Origin: Fibrobacterota bacterium
Lineage (GTDB): Bacteria; Fibrobacterota; Fibrobacteria; UBA11236
Direction: 5' to 3'
Assembly (NCBI GenBank): GCA_947466585.1
Contig: CANIEU010000019.1
Span: forward strand, 1 to 44,941
Length of the DNA stretch: 44,941 nucleotides
The notes beneath the pieces were generated by a model that saw nothing but the letters and a program-made list of their open reading frames with translations, ran no database searches and had not been told where the DNA came from. Shown one piece after another: positions 33,694 through 44,762 of this stretch. A program made the translations under genes and the position numbers. How positions within the stretch are numbered: position 1 is the first letter of the stretch; each line of letters starts with the position of its first letter.

Positions 33694-35069
33694 TACTCGG
33701 GGTGTTTGTCGGCGAGGAGGGTACTCCGGATGGCACTCAACCGGCGGAACAGTGTCCGTTCCGAAATTCCAAGATCTTCCGCCGCCTCTTTATGGAGGCC
33801 TTTGTGTTTCACCAATACGGAAAGAATGTAGTCCTGGTCCCTTGTGTTGAGCGATGATTTTTTGCCCAACAATTGCCTGCGGGTCTGGGCTACCGAAACC
33901 AGCTCGGGAGGAAGGGCGTCGACCGACACGCGCCCTCTTTGAGTCAGGATCGCCGCTCGCTCCATTGCGCGCCCCATTTCATGGAGGTTTCCCGGCCAAT
34001 CGTACACCTGTAAAAGGTCTATCGCCTCTCGCGTAAGCGCGAGATTTCCCCGCCCATACCGATTGCAGCAATCGTCGAGCATGAATTTGGCGAATTCGGG
34101 GATCTCGAATTTCAGATTGCGAAGAGGCGGAGCCCAAATTAAAGGATGCGCGGAAACGGAGGGGATCTCCTTCAGCAACAATCCCTTCGAGATCAACCTT
34201 TCCGGATAATCGTTGGTGGTCAGTATGATCTGCGCTTCAAGAGATTGAGGTTCTTTGTCGGCGGACCAAAAGCGTCCGCCGCCGAGGACTCTCAGAAGTC
34301 GCGATTGTAAGGGAAGTGATAGTGATTCGACGCACTTCAAAACGATCGTTCCTCCCGGAGCTGAGGCGAGGCGGCAGACTGTTTTCGAATGACTGGATTC
34401 AGTAAGTACTTCGGGAGCGATTCCAAACAGATAGGCCTCTGCGTCCTCCATGAAGATCGTGGCGCAATCGATGATCAGCAGGGATCCTCTACGGTTCCGG
34501 CTCCGCTTGTGCAGAATTCTAGCCAACGTGGATTTTCCAGAGCCCACCTCTCCCGAAATCAAAACTGGCGTCCCCCTTTCCAACAAGCGGCTAGCGCTAT
34601 TCAGTTCCTCGAGGAATTTCGGGCTCAGTTTCGATTCCCAAAAGTCTGCAAACCGTGCGTCTTCGGCTTCCCATTTGTTCTTGGGATCAATCGAAAGACG
34701 ACCCTTCTCAAGCCCTCTCCGTATCACCTCAATAATCAAGGCGGGTGAATAGGGTTTGGAAATGAAATCGAATGCGCCGTTCTTGACGGCGCGCACCGCC
34801 AGCTCGATGGAGCCGTACCCGGTGAGGACAACGACCTGACAGGCGGGCGAAAAAAGTTTGCACGCTTCGAGGACGGCGACTCCGTCCATCTCGGGCATTT
34901 GCAGGTCGGTGATGACCAATTTCGGATTGTAGGTCGGCAGATCGGCCACCGCTTTGCGTGGATCGTTGTAAACCATACAGTCGAATTGATTCGCCTGCAA
35001 AACGTCTTTCAAGGTTTCGGCTACCATTGGGTCGTCATCGATAATGAAAATATCACCGGGTAAATTCAT
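33693..35069 (-). CDS. NtrC-like response regulator with degenerate AAA+ domain
   Basis: 458 residues. The receiver domain is complete: Asp12/13, phosphoacceptor Asp55 in ITDLQMPEMDG, Thr83, Lys105. A sigma-54-activator-type AAA+ domain follows (about 145-375) with an intact Walker A, GEVGSGKS (173-180). Two defining parts are gone. The GAFTGA loop that contacts sigma-54 reads EVLTES (220-225), and the Walker B acidic pair in GGT-hhh-DE is Lys245-Cys246 (GGTIVLKC). The C-terminus is an intact Fis-type helix-turn-helix (KEAAEDLGISERTLFRRL, 427-444). It therefore probably binds DNA and perhaps ATP but cannot hydrolyse ATP or remodel sigma-54; it may act as a repressor or a sigma-70-type activator. 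It is the first gene of the operon with the hybrid kinase, its likely partner. Confidence 0.92.
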   Translation of the reverse strand: MNLPGDIFIIDDDPMVAETLKDVLQANQFDCMVYNDPRKAVADLPTYNPKLVITDLQMPEMDGVAVLEACKLFSPACQVVVLTGYGSIELAVRAVKNGAFDFISKPYSPALIIEVIRRGLEKGRLSIDPKNKWEAEDARFADFWESKLSPKFLEELNSASRLLERGTPVLISGEVGSGKSTLARILHKRSRNRRGSLLIIDCATIFMEDAEAYLFGIAPEVLTESSHSKTVCRLASAPGGTIVLKCVESLSLPLQSRLLRVLGGGRFWSADKEPQSLEAQIILTTNDYPERLISKGLLLKEIPSVSAHPLIWAPPLRNLKFEIPEFAKFMLDDCCNRYGRGNLALTREAIDLLQVYDWPGNLHEMGRAMERAAILTQRGRVSVDALPPELVSVAQTRRQLLGKKSSLNTRDQDYILSVLVKHKGLHKEAAEDLGISERTLFRRLSAIRSTLLADKHPE

Positions 35070-35297
35070 GGCTTGAGCGGCTTTCTCCGGGAATCCTAGC
35101 TCGCGGTGCGCGGCAGAATCAGACGACGGTTATTTTAATGACAAATTTATCCCTCTATTAACACAATGAAATCCAATTTGGCACGAAAATTTCTCAACGG
35201 AGGCAAAGTCGCTTTTTAGTAATCTTTGATCGTTTTCGGTGCGCCATTCTCTGACAGTACTGCCACGATGTGACAACTTGATCCTGCTCCACAGAGC

Positions 35298-35335
35298 AAA
35301 AAAAAGGGGCCAGGTCATTCGACCTCGCCCCTTTT
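35298..35335 (-). terminator. Rho-independent terminator after ppdK
   Basis: On the minus strand GGGGCGAGGTC pairs with GACCTGGCCCC around GAAT and is followed by a run of eight T. The rest of the gap to the regulator start (35070-35297) is AT-rich and must hold the regulator promoter; no hexamers stand out. Confidence 0.9.
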
Positions 35336-35355
35336 GCGCTTACGAAAAGATCCGT

Positions 35356-38142
<2,787 letters not shown>

Positions 38143-38274
38143 ATCCGAACTCCCTTTGAAAAATTCGCCCGACTGGCGCCGCGCGATTTTGGTTCTCCGC
38201 ACGGGGAACTTCCCGGACGAATTGGTCCCGTGTGATACGGGGTTGACGTGATACAAGTGAGGGGCGGGAAATTA

Positions 38275-38299
38275 GAAAAACCACACGAAACGTGGTAGG
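38275..38299 (-). terminator. Possible terminator downstream of the RIC-like gene
   Basis: On the minus strand ACCACG-TTT-CGTGTGG forms a short stem with one bulge and is followed by TTTTTC. It lies about 180 bp past the stop of the RIC/hemerythrin gene and shortly before the ppdK start region. Confidence 0.45.
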
Positions 38300-38383
38300 A
38301 TTTGGCCGGGAATTGGTTGAAAATACGGGTTTTAGGGGCGCGCAGGTCCATGCCGGGGGGTGACGGCACGCGCTTCTTTCGTA

Positions 38384-38462
38384 CCTCACCCCCCCCAGCC
38401 TCCGCCTCCGGCGGACATCGGGCCTTTCGGCCCTCTGCCTCTGAAGATAGGGAGAGGGTAGC
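38384..38462. repeat. GC-rich intergenic repeat element, copy A
   Basis: It starts CCTCACCCCCCCCAGCC, continues with two tight palindromes (TCCGCCTCCGGCGGA and GGGCCTTTCGGCCC), and ends GGGAGAGGGTA. The same opening and a hairpin-plus-GGG end recur at 43664-43707. It looks like a dispersed REP-type or structured intergenic repeat. Confidence 0.55.
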
Positions 38463-38477
38463 AACGCCCGATGCAGA

Positions 38478-39245
38478 CTAGACCAACGAAACCGCTCCGA
38501 CCATCCCTCCCCGAACCCCCGAAATCGACAGGTTATACAGCGTTTTCTCCATCTCGAGGGCGAGAGGGAAGAGTACTTCGGTTTCGAGACGCTCGTGCTC
38601 CTCGAATTGCGTCCGGAAGTCCTCGAGGCGTGCCACCAAAAGCTCGGCCCAGGTGTCTCCGTTCTGCAGGGCTTGGGTGTCCTGCAACCGGTCGATCAGG
38701 CTGCCGAGGCGGTTCGGGTGCAGGTCGGGGGCGTGGCTGCGGCGGTAGGCCACTGCGACGCGCAAGGAGCCGCCATTGAATTCGGGGTTCACGGCCGGAT
38801 CGTGGAGACAGGCGTCGTAGCGGAGTACGCGCGGAAAGAACTGTGTCTCCTCGTAATCGATTTCCGCTTGCAGGCGGCGCACGAAGGCTTCGAAATCTTC
38901 GTGCACGTCTGCGATCTCGGGATCGAGCGAATCCCACTCCCCGAAAAAGCCGAGTAGGTCGGGGATGGTGACGTGGGCGAATTCGCGGTGGTTTTGGGTG
39001 AGATGGTCGGCGAGGTGCGATGGCGGCAGCTCGTTCCACGGGGAGTCCGAGGGAGGGATGGGCACGTCTGCCGCCATGGCGACAAATTTTTCTGCTGTGT
39101 GACGATTTCGAAAAACTTCAACGAGGGTCGCGCGTGGGCGCTCCCACGGTTCCCTGCCCAAGGCGACCAGATTGTCGGCGAGCCGGGGGCGCAAGCGAAG
39201 CACGTCCTGTATGACCGAATCCGGAGTGATCGGGAGAGTGTTCAC
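38478..39245 (-). CDS. RIC/ScdA-like hemerythrin-domain protein (iron-sulfur repair type)
   Basis: 255 residues. A GTG start at 39245 is fixed by a perfect AAGGAGG five bases upstream. RIC proteins (ScdA/YtfE) are di-iron proteins that repair iron-sulfur clusters after nitric oxide or oxidative damage. The hemerythrin part shows ligand candidates in order: His77, His81 and His86 (SHLADHLTQNHREF), His115 (VHEDFEAF), Glu in EIDYEETQFFP, His in RRSHAPDL, and FEEHERLETEVLFP. The N-terminal 55 residues resemble the ScdA_N (DUF542) helical domain but lack its Cys-Cys motif. Hence it may be a divergent RIC or another iron-binding hemerythrin protein. It is a single gene. Confidence 0.78.
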   Translation of the reverse strand: MNTLPITPDSVIQDVLRLRPRLADNLVALGREPWERPRATLVEVFRNRHTAEKFVAMAADVPIPPSDSPWNELPPSHLADHLTQNHREFAHVTIPDLLGFFGEWDSLDPEIADVHEDFEAFVRRLQAEIDYEETQFFPRVLRYDACLHDPAVNPEFNGGSLRVAVAYRRSHAPDLHPNRLGSLIDRLQDTQALQNGDTWAELLVARLEDFRTQFEEHERLETEVLFPLALEMEKTLYNLSISGVRGGMVGAVSLV

Positions 39246-39435
39246 GATGACCTCCTTTTCTTTGGGGGGAAGAAATTGCAGGAGAAGAGAACGCACTTTA
39301 ACTTACAGCGCTGCAAGGAAATACGCCGTCAGACCTAGGCGCGCAAGAGATTGTGTCGCAACCCGAAATACGCTCGGAGGCTCTGTTTTCAGGGTAAAAA
39401 GCGCAGATGTTGAAAACCCGGAAATCTCCGGGGCG

Positions 39436-40611
39436 TTATTCGACCGAAAAACCGAGGCGCACTAATTTTTCGGCCATTAAAACTTTTTTTGCGGGAACAC
39501 CTGTAACCGTGAATCCGGCGAATTCTTGGCGCACGGGGTAACGTTTGCGCAACAAGTCGAAGGAGGTTGAAAAGTCGGGCTGCCCCAAAAACGCCCGCAA
39601 ATCGGCATCATCGCGGCCGATGTCGTACACGTGCCGCACGCATTGGTGCAGATCGAATTCGGTGCTGACCGGATCCTGTTCGGGACTCGGTGCAAACACG
39701 ATCGTCGGAGCTACTGGCAACGGATACACCACGGCCGATTTTTTTTCGAGCCCGAAGTGTTTGCAAAACGCCTCGTGAATCTGCGTGGTGCCGTTGAGCT
39801 TTCCCTGGATCGAGTAACCCGCGATGTGCGGCGAGATCAGATCGGCGCGCTTGCCGAGTTCGGGATTCACGTTCGGTTCGCCGGGGAACACGTCGAGTGC
39901 GAGATGGCGCACCTTGCCCGCATCGACTGCCTCGATCAACGCGGCCTCGTCCATCGCTTCGCCGCGGCCCATATTCATCAGTACGATCGGTTTTTTGAGT
40001 GCCGCATAGAAGGCGCCTTCGGCCATGCGCTGCGTGGGGTGCGCACCGGTTTTGGTGAGCGGCGTGTGCATGGTGATGATATCGCATCGCGCGGCGAGTT
40101 CGTGCAGCGTATGGAATCCGCCGGGCGGCGGCGTCACTCCTGCATCTTGCAACGGCGGGTCGCTGATCAGAACATGCAAGCCGAGCGCGGGGGCGATGGC
40201 GGCAACTTGTTTGCCGACGTTGCCGTAGCCCACGATGCCGAGTGTTTTGCCCACGAAGCCTTCGGGGAACAAGCCGCGCTCGACGTGCAAATGCAGCAAC
40301 GCGGCGACGAAGTATTCGGCCACCGAGCGGGCGTTGCAGCCCGGCGCGGCGGAGAAGCCGATGCCCTGTGCGCGCAGGTATTCTTGATCGATGTGGTCGA
40401 CGCCGATGGTGGCCGTGCCGACGAATTTCACGTTGGATCCGTCGAGGAGGTTTTTGTCGACCTTGGTGATGGAGCGAACCAGCAAGGCGTCGGCCCCGGA
40501 TTCGCGTACCGCCGCCGCGGTCAGTTTGCGGCCGTGGAAGGTGGTGACGGTGCCGTAGCTTGAGAAGACCTCGCGGCCCTGGGGGATGTTTTCGTCGACG
40601 AGGAGGTGCAT
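39436..40611 (-). CDS. pdxB: 4-phosphoerythronate dehydrogenase (PdxB)
   Basis: 391 residues. PdxB oxidises 4-phosphoerythronate in the DXP-dependent route to pyridoxal phosphate. The start MHLLVDENIPQ is the family N-terminus, so ATG 40611 is chosen although it lacks a Shine-Dalgarno; the frame is open to 40683. Other marks are SAAPGCNARSVAEYF (87-101), Rossmann GIVGYGNVGK, NMGRGEAMDE with the catalytic Arg, DVFPGEP with the Glu, and SPHIAGYSIQGK with the His. A C-terminal dimerisation domain (DUF3410-like) fills the last ~100 residues. A serine acetyltransferase lies 85 bp upstream on the same strand, possibly in one transcript. Confidence 0.93.
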   Translation of the reverse strand: MHLLVDENIPQGREVFSSYGTVTTFHGRKLTAAAVRESGADALLVRSITKVDKNLLDGSNVKFVGTATIGVDHIDQEYLRAQGIGFSAAPGCNARSVAEYFVAALLHLHVERGLFPEGFVGKTLGIVGYGNVGKQVAAIAPALGLHVLISDPPLQDAGVTPPPGGFHTLHELAARCDIITMHTPLTKTGAHPTQRMAEGAFYAALKKPIVLMNMGRGEAMDEAALIEAVDAGKVRHLALDVFPGEPNVNPELGKRADLISPHIAGYSIQGKLNGTTQIHEAFCKHFGLEKKSAVVYPLPVAPTIVFAPSPEQDPVSTEFDLHQCVRHVYDIGRDDADLRAFLGQPDFSTSFDLLRKRYPVRQEFAGFTVTGVPAKKVLMAEKLVRLGFSVE

Positions 40612-40695
40612 GGGGGTAAAACTAAACGCCGGCGTGTCGGGTTGGAAACGAACGCCGTAGAGGTAATCTAACGGATCGCCCACGAGTAAAGTGGA

Positions 40696-41253
40696 CTAAG
40701 GCTCCACTGTGCGCTCGAGCTTGCGCTCCATGCGCTGCCCGTCGAGCTTGACGATATGCCCCGGCGCACCGACAACGGTGCAGTTCGACGGCACATCATG
40801 CATGATGATCACCGACTCGGCGCCAATCTTCACGTCATTACCCACCGTGATGGGGCCCAAAAGTGTCGCGTTCGTTCCGATCAGCACGCGGTCGCCCACG
40901 GTGGGGTGACGCTTGCCGCCGTGCTTGCCCGTGCCGCCGAGCGTCACGCGGTGGAACAGTATGCAATCCTTCCCGATCACCGCTGTTTCGCCGATCACGA
41001 TGCCGTGGCCGTGGTCGATGAACAGTCCCGGGCCGATTTTCGCTCCGGGGTGGATTTCGATGCCCGTCAGAAAGCGCGAGATTTCGGAAACGAGACGCGC
41101 GAGAAAGAACAATCCGACGTTGTAGAGCGGATGCGCGAGGCACCGGTGCAATACTTGCGCGTGCAGCCCCGGGTACAGCAGGGGCTGAAGGCCTTGGGCG
41201 GCGGGGTCGTTGCGGTAAATGGCCCGCCAATCAGCGTGGAGGTCGGAGAACAT
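40696..41253 (-). CDS. Serine O-acetyltransferase, short (SrpH/EpsC) type
   Basis: 185 residues from ATG 41253; the frame is open further upstream but [16 protein letters not shown] is the typical beginning of short serine acetyltransferases. It makes O-acetylserine for cysteine synthesis. The left-handed beta-helix shows in hexapeptide repeats ([39 protein letters not shown]). Active-site motifs are [12 protein letters not shown] and [16 protein letters not shown]. No cysK lies next to it. The spacing to pdxB (85 bp) permits co-transcription. Confidence 0.92.
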   Translation of the reverse strand: MFSDLHADWRAIYRNDPAAQGLQPLLYPGLHAQVLHRCLAHPLYNVGLFFLARLVSEISRFLTGIEIHPGAKIGPGLFIDHGHGIVIGETAVIGKDCILFHRVTLGGTGKHGGKRHPTVGDRVLIGTNATLLGPITVGNDVKIGAESVIIMHDVPSNCTVVGAPGHIVKLDGQRMERKLERTVEP

Positions 41254-41307
41254 GCTTAGAAGATAAATCCCGGAGACCGTTCTTTTGGTCAAAGCTATCC
41301 TTGCGCC

Positions 41308-42222
41308 ATGAACAACGAAATAATCCGGCCTTCCAAGGCCGAGCGCATGGCCTTCTTCGTCGATTATCGGGAGGATACGGTCTATTCCGCGCACGCCCGG
41401 CTGCTCCAGAGCAAGTGGCGGGACAAGCGTCAATTCCCTCGAGGTCGATTTGGAAGCTTTATCGAAACCGGGTTCGCGACGCGTTCACGCGTGAATTTTT
41501 TGACCGACACCATCAAGGAAATCGTCTCGCGGGAAGTGGAAGCGGCGACACAAACCGGGGCATTTATCTCCGCGCCCCGCATCTGGGACAATCTGCTTTC
41601 GTCCCAGCCGCTTTGCTTCAACCTGTTCGGCGAAATGCAGGCGGATCTCGCTCTCGCCACAGCATTTTTCGGTGCCCTTTTTCCGGACCGTGTCGAAACC
41701 GTCACTGCGTTAAAGTTCGAGTATTCTCCCGGTCGCGGCGACCCGAAATACACCGGGGATCGCTCGGCTTTCGACGCCTTCGTCGAATATTCCAAGCAAG
41801 GAAAACGCGGATGCATCGGCATCGAAGTGAAGTATGCCGAAAGTTTGAACGAAGAAACCGTCGACAAGGCCGCGAAAAATTATCGTCCGCGTTACGGCGA
41901 AATCATCCTGGAGTCCGGGGTATTTAATGCAGGCGCTTTGGAAGAGTTGAAGCGGCCCCCGGTCGCGCAAATTTGCCGCGACCATTTGCTATCGATCGTG
42001 ACCCAAAAAGGTTACGACGAAGGGTTCTTCGTGTTTCTCTACCCCGGCGCAAACGTGTTGTGTGCGCGGGGCGTCAAGGCCTACGAAGACTTGCTGATAC
42101 CCGGTGGCCCGGCGATAACGGGATTCTACCCGCAGCACCTTGAGCGCTTCATTGAAAAACTTTGTGAACTTCGGGCGGAAAAGTGGACCCGCGAACTGCG
42201 CGATCGGTATTTGGGACCTTGA
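41308..42222 (+). CDS. PD-(D/E)XK nuclease-like protein (PGN_0703 type)
   Basis: 304 residues, no signal peptide. A restriction-endonuclease-like core is visible: [14 protein letters not shown] (Glu109), a central [21 protein letters not shown] (Asp151, Asp156), then strand [12 protein letters not shown] with the E-x-K pair Glu173/Lys175. This arrangement matches the uncharacterised PGN_0703-like PD-(D/E)XK family, often annotated as a putative restriction endonuclease. No methyltransferase or helicase is nearby, so a restriction role is unproven. It is divergent from the serine acetyltransferase and ends 7 bp from the converging CCA-adding enzyme. Confidence 0.78.
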   Translation: MNNEIIRPSKAERMAFFVDYREDTVYSAHARLLQSKWRDKRQFPRGRFGSFIETGFATRSRVNFLTDTIKEIVSREVEAATQTGAFISAPRIWDNLLSSQPLCFNLFGEMQADLALATAFFGALFPDRVETVTALKFEYSPGRGDPKYTGDRSAFDAFVEYSKQGKRGCIGIEVKYAESLNEETVDKAAKNYRPRYGEIILESGVFNAGALEELKRPPVAQICRDHLLSIVTQKGYDEGFFVFLYPGANVLCARGVKAYEDLLIPGGPAITGFYPQHLERFIEKLCELRAEKWTRELRDRYLGP

Positions 42223-42228
42223 TCGCGT

Positions 42229-43620
42229 TCAGGACGCGACACGTTTTTCAACGTGCTTGCGCGCCCAGTTCTCGGCCGCGGCGACATCGGCCAAATCGCC
42301 CTCGAGCTGCAGTTCGAAGCTTTCCTGAATCAGCTTCCCCAACTCCGGCCCGGGCTTGAGCCCGAGCGACAGCAGAAATTTCCCCGTCAGGTAAGGGGCG
42401 GGTTTCTGCGTCAACACATCGAGTTTTCGGGACTCTTCGAGCAGCCATTCACCCGGCGGGAACAATCCCGCCAACGCTTCTTCGTTGGTGCGTCCCAGAT
42501 GATCGGCGCGCGCCAGGCGCACCAGCTTTTCGATGTTCACGCGCAAGGCTAATCGGCGAATCGCCGCTGGGCGCAGCTCGTGCCGCACGTTGTAGAGTTG
42601 TGACGGTTTCAAATGCTCGCGCACCAGCGTCACCACCGCTCCGATCAGCTCGATCTCGTTGGTGAGCCGCACCATGAAAGAGCGCGTCGGTTTGTCGCCG
42701 AGAGCCTCGTGCGCGGGGCTGCGCCACCGTTCGTCCTTGAAAACCGTGGTGGCCGGTTTGCCGAGGTCGTGGCACAGCGCGGCGAACATCAACGCGAGGT
42801 TTTCCGTTTCGGAATAATCCGGCGTGCGCAGGCGCGCGGCCTGATCCACCACCATCAAGGTATGCGTCCATACATCGCCTTCGGGATGCCACTCGGGTTC
42901 TTGCGGCACGCCGATGAGTTCCGTCAACTCGGGAAAGAAGCGCAGCAGATCCATACGCCGCATCCACTCGAGTCCGATCGATGGGCGGTCTGATTGCAGC
43001 AAGAGTTTTTTGAACTCGGCGAACAAACGTTCGCGCGGCAATTCTTCGAGCGGCTGTGCGGCGCACAGCGCCTGCGTAGCGGGATGGATGTCGAAACCGA
43101 AACGCGCGGCGAACTGCACGGCGCGCAAGGCGCGCAGCGGATCTTCCGAGAAGGCGGGGGAGACATGCCGCAGCAGTTTGGCATCGAGGTCCGCGCGCCC
43201 GCCGTGGCAATCGACAAGTTCGAGATCGGGCAAACGCATGCCCATGGCGTTGATGGTGAAATCGCGCCGCGACGAAGCGGTGGCGAAGTCGAGATGCGGG
43301 TCGGGCGTGACGTCGAAGCCGCGATGCCCGTCACCGGTTTTTTTTTCGGTGCGCGGAAAGGCGAAGTCGTAAATCGTTCCATCGCGCAAGGTCATCGTGA
43401 TGACACCGAAAGCCTTGCCTACCAGATTCGGCTTGCCGTGTTTTTTCAGGATGGCCAGTAGGGGATCGAGCGCGAGGCCGTAGACTTCGATGTCGAAATC
43501 GCCGCATGGTACGCCGAGCAAGCGGTCGCGCACCCAGCCGCCCACTACATACGCTTCGCCGCCCGCGGCCGTGATCTCCAGGGCGATGGTTTGCAGGGCA
43601 GAGGGCAAAACGGGGGACAT
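42229..43620 (-). CDS. cca: CCA tRNA nucleotidyltransferase with HD domain
   Basis: 463 residues, class II nucleotidyltransferase. It adds or repairs the 3' CCA of tRNAs. The head domain has GGWVRDRLLG (27-36) and the catalytic pair Asp41/Asp43 in GDFDIEVYG. RRDFTINAMG and EDPLRALRAVQFAARFGF mark the neck. An HD domain follows (ALCHDLGKPATT; the flanking His in EGDVWTHTL), as in the E. coli-type enzyme with phosphatase activity. ATG 43620 is chosen as the ATG nearest the conserved start; its ribosome-binding site is weak. It lies about 320 bp from a four-tRNA cluster. A poly(A) polymerase or A-adding-only relative cannot be excluded by eye. Confidence 0.9.
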   Translation of the reverse strand: MSPVLPSALQTIALEITAAGGEAYVVGGWVRDRLLGVPCGDFDIEVYGLALDPLLAILKKHGKPNLVGKAFGVITMTLRDGTIYDFAFPRTEKKTGDGHRGFDVTPDPHLDFATASSRRDFTINAMGMRLPDLELVDCHGGRADLDAKLLRHVSPAFSEDPLRALRAVQFAARFGFDIHPATQALCAAQPLEELPRERLFAEFKKLLLQSDRPSIGLEWMRRMDLLRFFPELTELIGVPQEPEWHPEGDVWTHTLMVVDQAARLRTPDYSETENLALMFAALCHDLGKPATTVFKDERWRSPAHEALGDKPTRSFMVRLTNEIELIGAVVTLVREHLKPSQLYNVRHELRPAAIRRLALRVNIEKLVRLARADHLGRTNEEALAGLFPPGEWLLEESRKLDVLTQKPAPYLTGKFLLSLGLKPGPELGKLIQESFELQLEGDLADVAAAENWARKHVEKRVAS

Positions 43621-43938
43621 GCAAGCAAAGATAGGAGGGGGAGCCACCTTCGTTGACGAAAGTCCTCACCCCCAGCCCCTCTCCACCGAAGGTGGACAGG
43701 GGGGTAACACTGATGAGTAGGCCATATTCTGGCGTTGACGAAGGGCGAGGCTGCGTAGACGAAGGAGCGCCGGTGGCCGGGGCGGCCGAGATACCCGGGC
43801 GCCCGCAATTAAATCCCTTTGAAATTGCCCCTATGGAATAATTAGATTTCCCCCTCCCGTTAAACCGGGGAACGACGGTGCTTTAACCGACATGGTCGTT
43901 GTTGTCGCAAGACAGCGCAGGTTGATGTGGAGATTCGG
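43621..43938. other. Intergenic region between cca and the tRNA cluster
   Basis: 318 bp without a gene. It includes repeat copy B (43664-43707) and three scattered GACGAA boxes (near 43655, 43735, 43760). The tRNA operon promoter should lie in the AT-rich part near 43815-43850, but no good -35/-10 pair with normal spacing is visible. Confidence 0.45.
43664..43707. repeat. GC-rich intergenic repeat element, copy B
   Basis: CCTCACCCCCAGCC opens it as in copy A (38384). A hairpin follows, CCCCTCTCCACC with GGTGGACAGGGG around GAA, and it ends GGGGGGTAAC. Confidence 0.55.
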
Positions 43939-44011
43939 GCCAACGTAGCTCAGTTGGTAGAGCTTCTGATTTGTAATCAGAGGGTCGGGGGTTCGAGTCC
44001 CTTCGTTGGCT
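43939..44011 (+). tRNA. tRNA-Thr(UGU)
   Basis: 73 nt. The acceptor GCCAACG pairs with CGTTGGC, discriminator T. The anticodon loop TTTGTAA gives UGU. CCA is not encoded. First of the four-tRNA cluster before tuf. Confidence 0.95.
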
Positions 44012-44069
44012 TTCCTTCTGTTTCGGAACTCCCGGGGAAACCCGTGAAAACTGAAGCAGGGCTTGAAAA

Positions 44070-44151
44070 GGGTCGATGCCCGAGTGGTTAATGGGGGCGG
44101 ACTGTAAATCCGCTGGCTTCGCCTACAGTGGTTCAAATCCACTTCGGCCCA
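44070..44151 (+). tRNA. tRNA-Tyr(GUA)
   Basis: 82 nt, class II with a long variable arm. The acceptor GGGTCGA pairs with TCGGCCC, discriminator A. The anticodon loop CTGTAAA gives GUA. CCA is not encoded. Confidence 0.95.
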
Positions 44152-44194
44152 TTTCAAGCTGAAAAGCGGAGAAAAAAGCGAATAAAGTGGTCGG

Positions 44195-44270
44195 GCGAGC
44201 TTAACTCAATTGGTAGAGTACCACCCTTCCAAGGTGGCTGTTGACGGTTCGAGTCCGTTAGCTCGCTCCA
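44195..44270 (+). tRNA. tRNA-Gly(UCC)
   Basis: 76 nt including an encoded CCA. The acceptor GCGAGCT pairs with AGCTCGC. The anticodon loop CTTCCAA gives UCC. Confidence 0.95.
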
Positions 44271-44339
44271 CCGCTGCTTTTAGTTGGTTCGGTTGGCTTT
44301 GTTGATATTGTTGAATTTTCGTTTTTTTCGGTGGTTACC

Positions 44340-44414
<75 letters not shown>

Positions 44415-44444
44415 CTGATATCCCCCTCTCCACCCGCCTCCCCT

Positions 44445-44510
44445 CGTTTTCACCCGATTTCCGCTCGATTAGGGCTCGAATTCCGCCCGAAAACCGCCCA
44501 ATTTCCGCCT
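44445..44510 (+). repeat. Six imperfect 11-bp units, AT-rich half then C-rich half
   Basis: Units: CGTTTTCACCC, GATTTCCGCTC, GATTAGGGCTC, GAATTCCGCCC, GAAAACCGCCC, AATTTCCGCCT. Each has A/T at about positions 2-5 and pyrimidine- or C-rich DNA after. The 11-bp period places the A/T tracts on nearly the same helix face. Confidence 0.65.
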
Positions 44511-44671
44511 GGAATCAAGGTGGGTTTCCGGCCTAGGGTGGCCCTGCCTTGCCCCGCTTCGGACCCCGCGGCGGTCCAGGCTTGCCGGGGATGTCTATAC
44601 CCCGGAAGAGGTTGCACCCCACGGACTTCGGGCTAAGTGGATGAAGAAAAACGGATTAAGGCCAACAACCC

Positions 44672-44700
44672 CTGCCAAAACCGTTGGATGTTTCTATAAT
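44672..44700 (+). promoter_or_regulatory. Putative sigma-70 promoter of tuf
   Basis: CTGCCA (44672-44677), 4 of 6 to TTGACA, and a perfect TATAAT (44695-44700) are 17 bp apart, about 60 bp upstream of the tuf start. It would allow tuf transcription independent of the tRNAs. Confidence 0.6.
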
Positions 44701-44762
44701 TTTCAGCCCTTAATTTTTTAGAACCCGGGACCGCAGGCAATCCTCCAAGGAGAAAACGCACC

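Larger units (their letters stand above)
38143..38477. other. Intergenic region upstream of ppdK
   Basis: 335 bp without a gene. It holds the ppdK promoter (not resolved), a possible terminator (38275-38299) and a GC-rich repeat element (38384-38462). Confidence 0.5.
44415..44762 (+). other. tRNA-to-tuf spacer
   Basis: 348 bp without a credible gene. It holds an 11-bp periodic array (44445-44510), a GC-rich stretch, a hairpin CCGGGG/CCCCGG (44585-44605) without a T run, and a probable tuf promoter (44672-44700). A long leader remains between promoter and start. Confidence 0.55.

Noticed and set aside
35178-35195. TTGGCACG-AAAA-TTTCT, a near sigma-54 promoter close to the NtrC-like gene
   Set aside because: The -12 GC is absent (TC instead) and it points toward the 3' end of ppdK, away from the regulator gene.
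43653-43765. Three GACGAA boxes as a possible CRISPR-like or regulatory array
   Set aside because: Spacing is irregular and the boxes are short, with no repeat-spacer structure.
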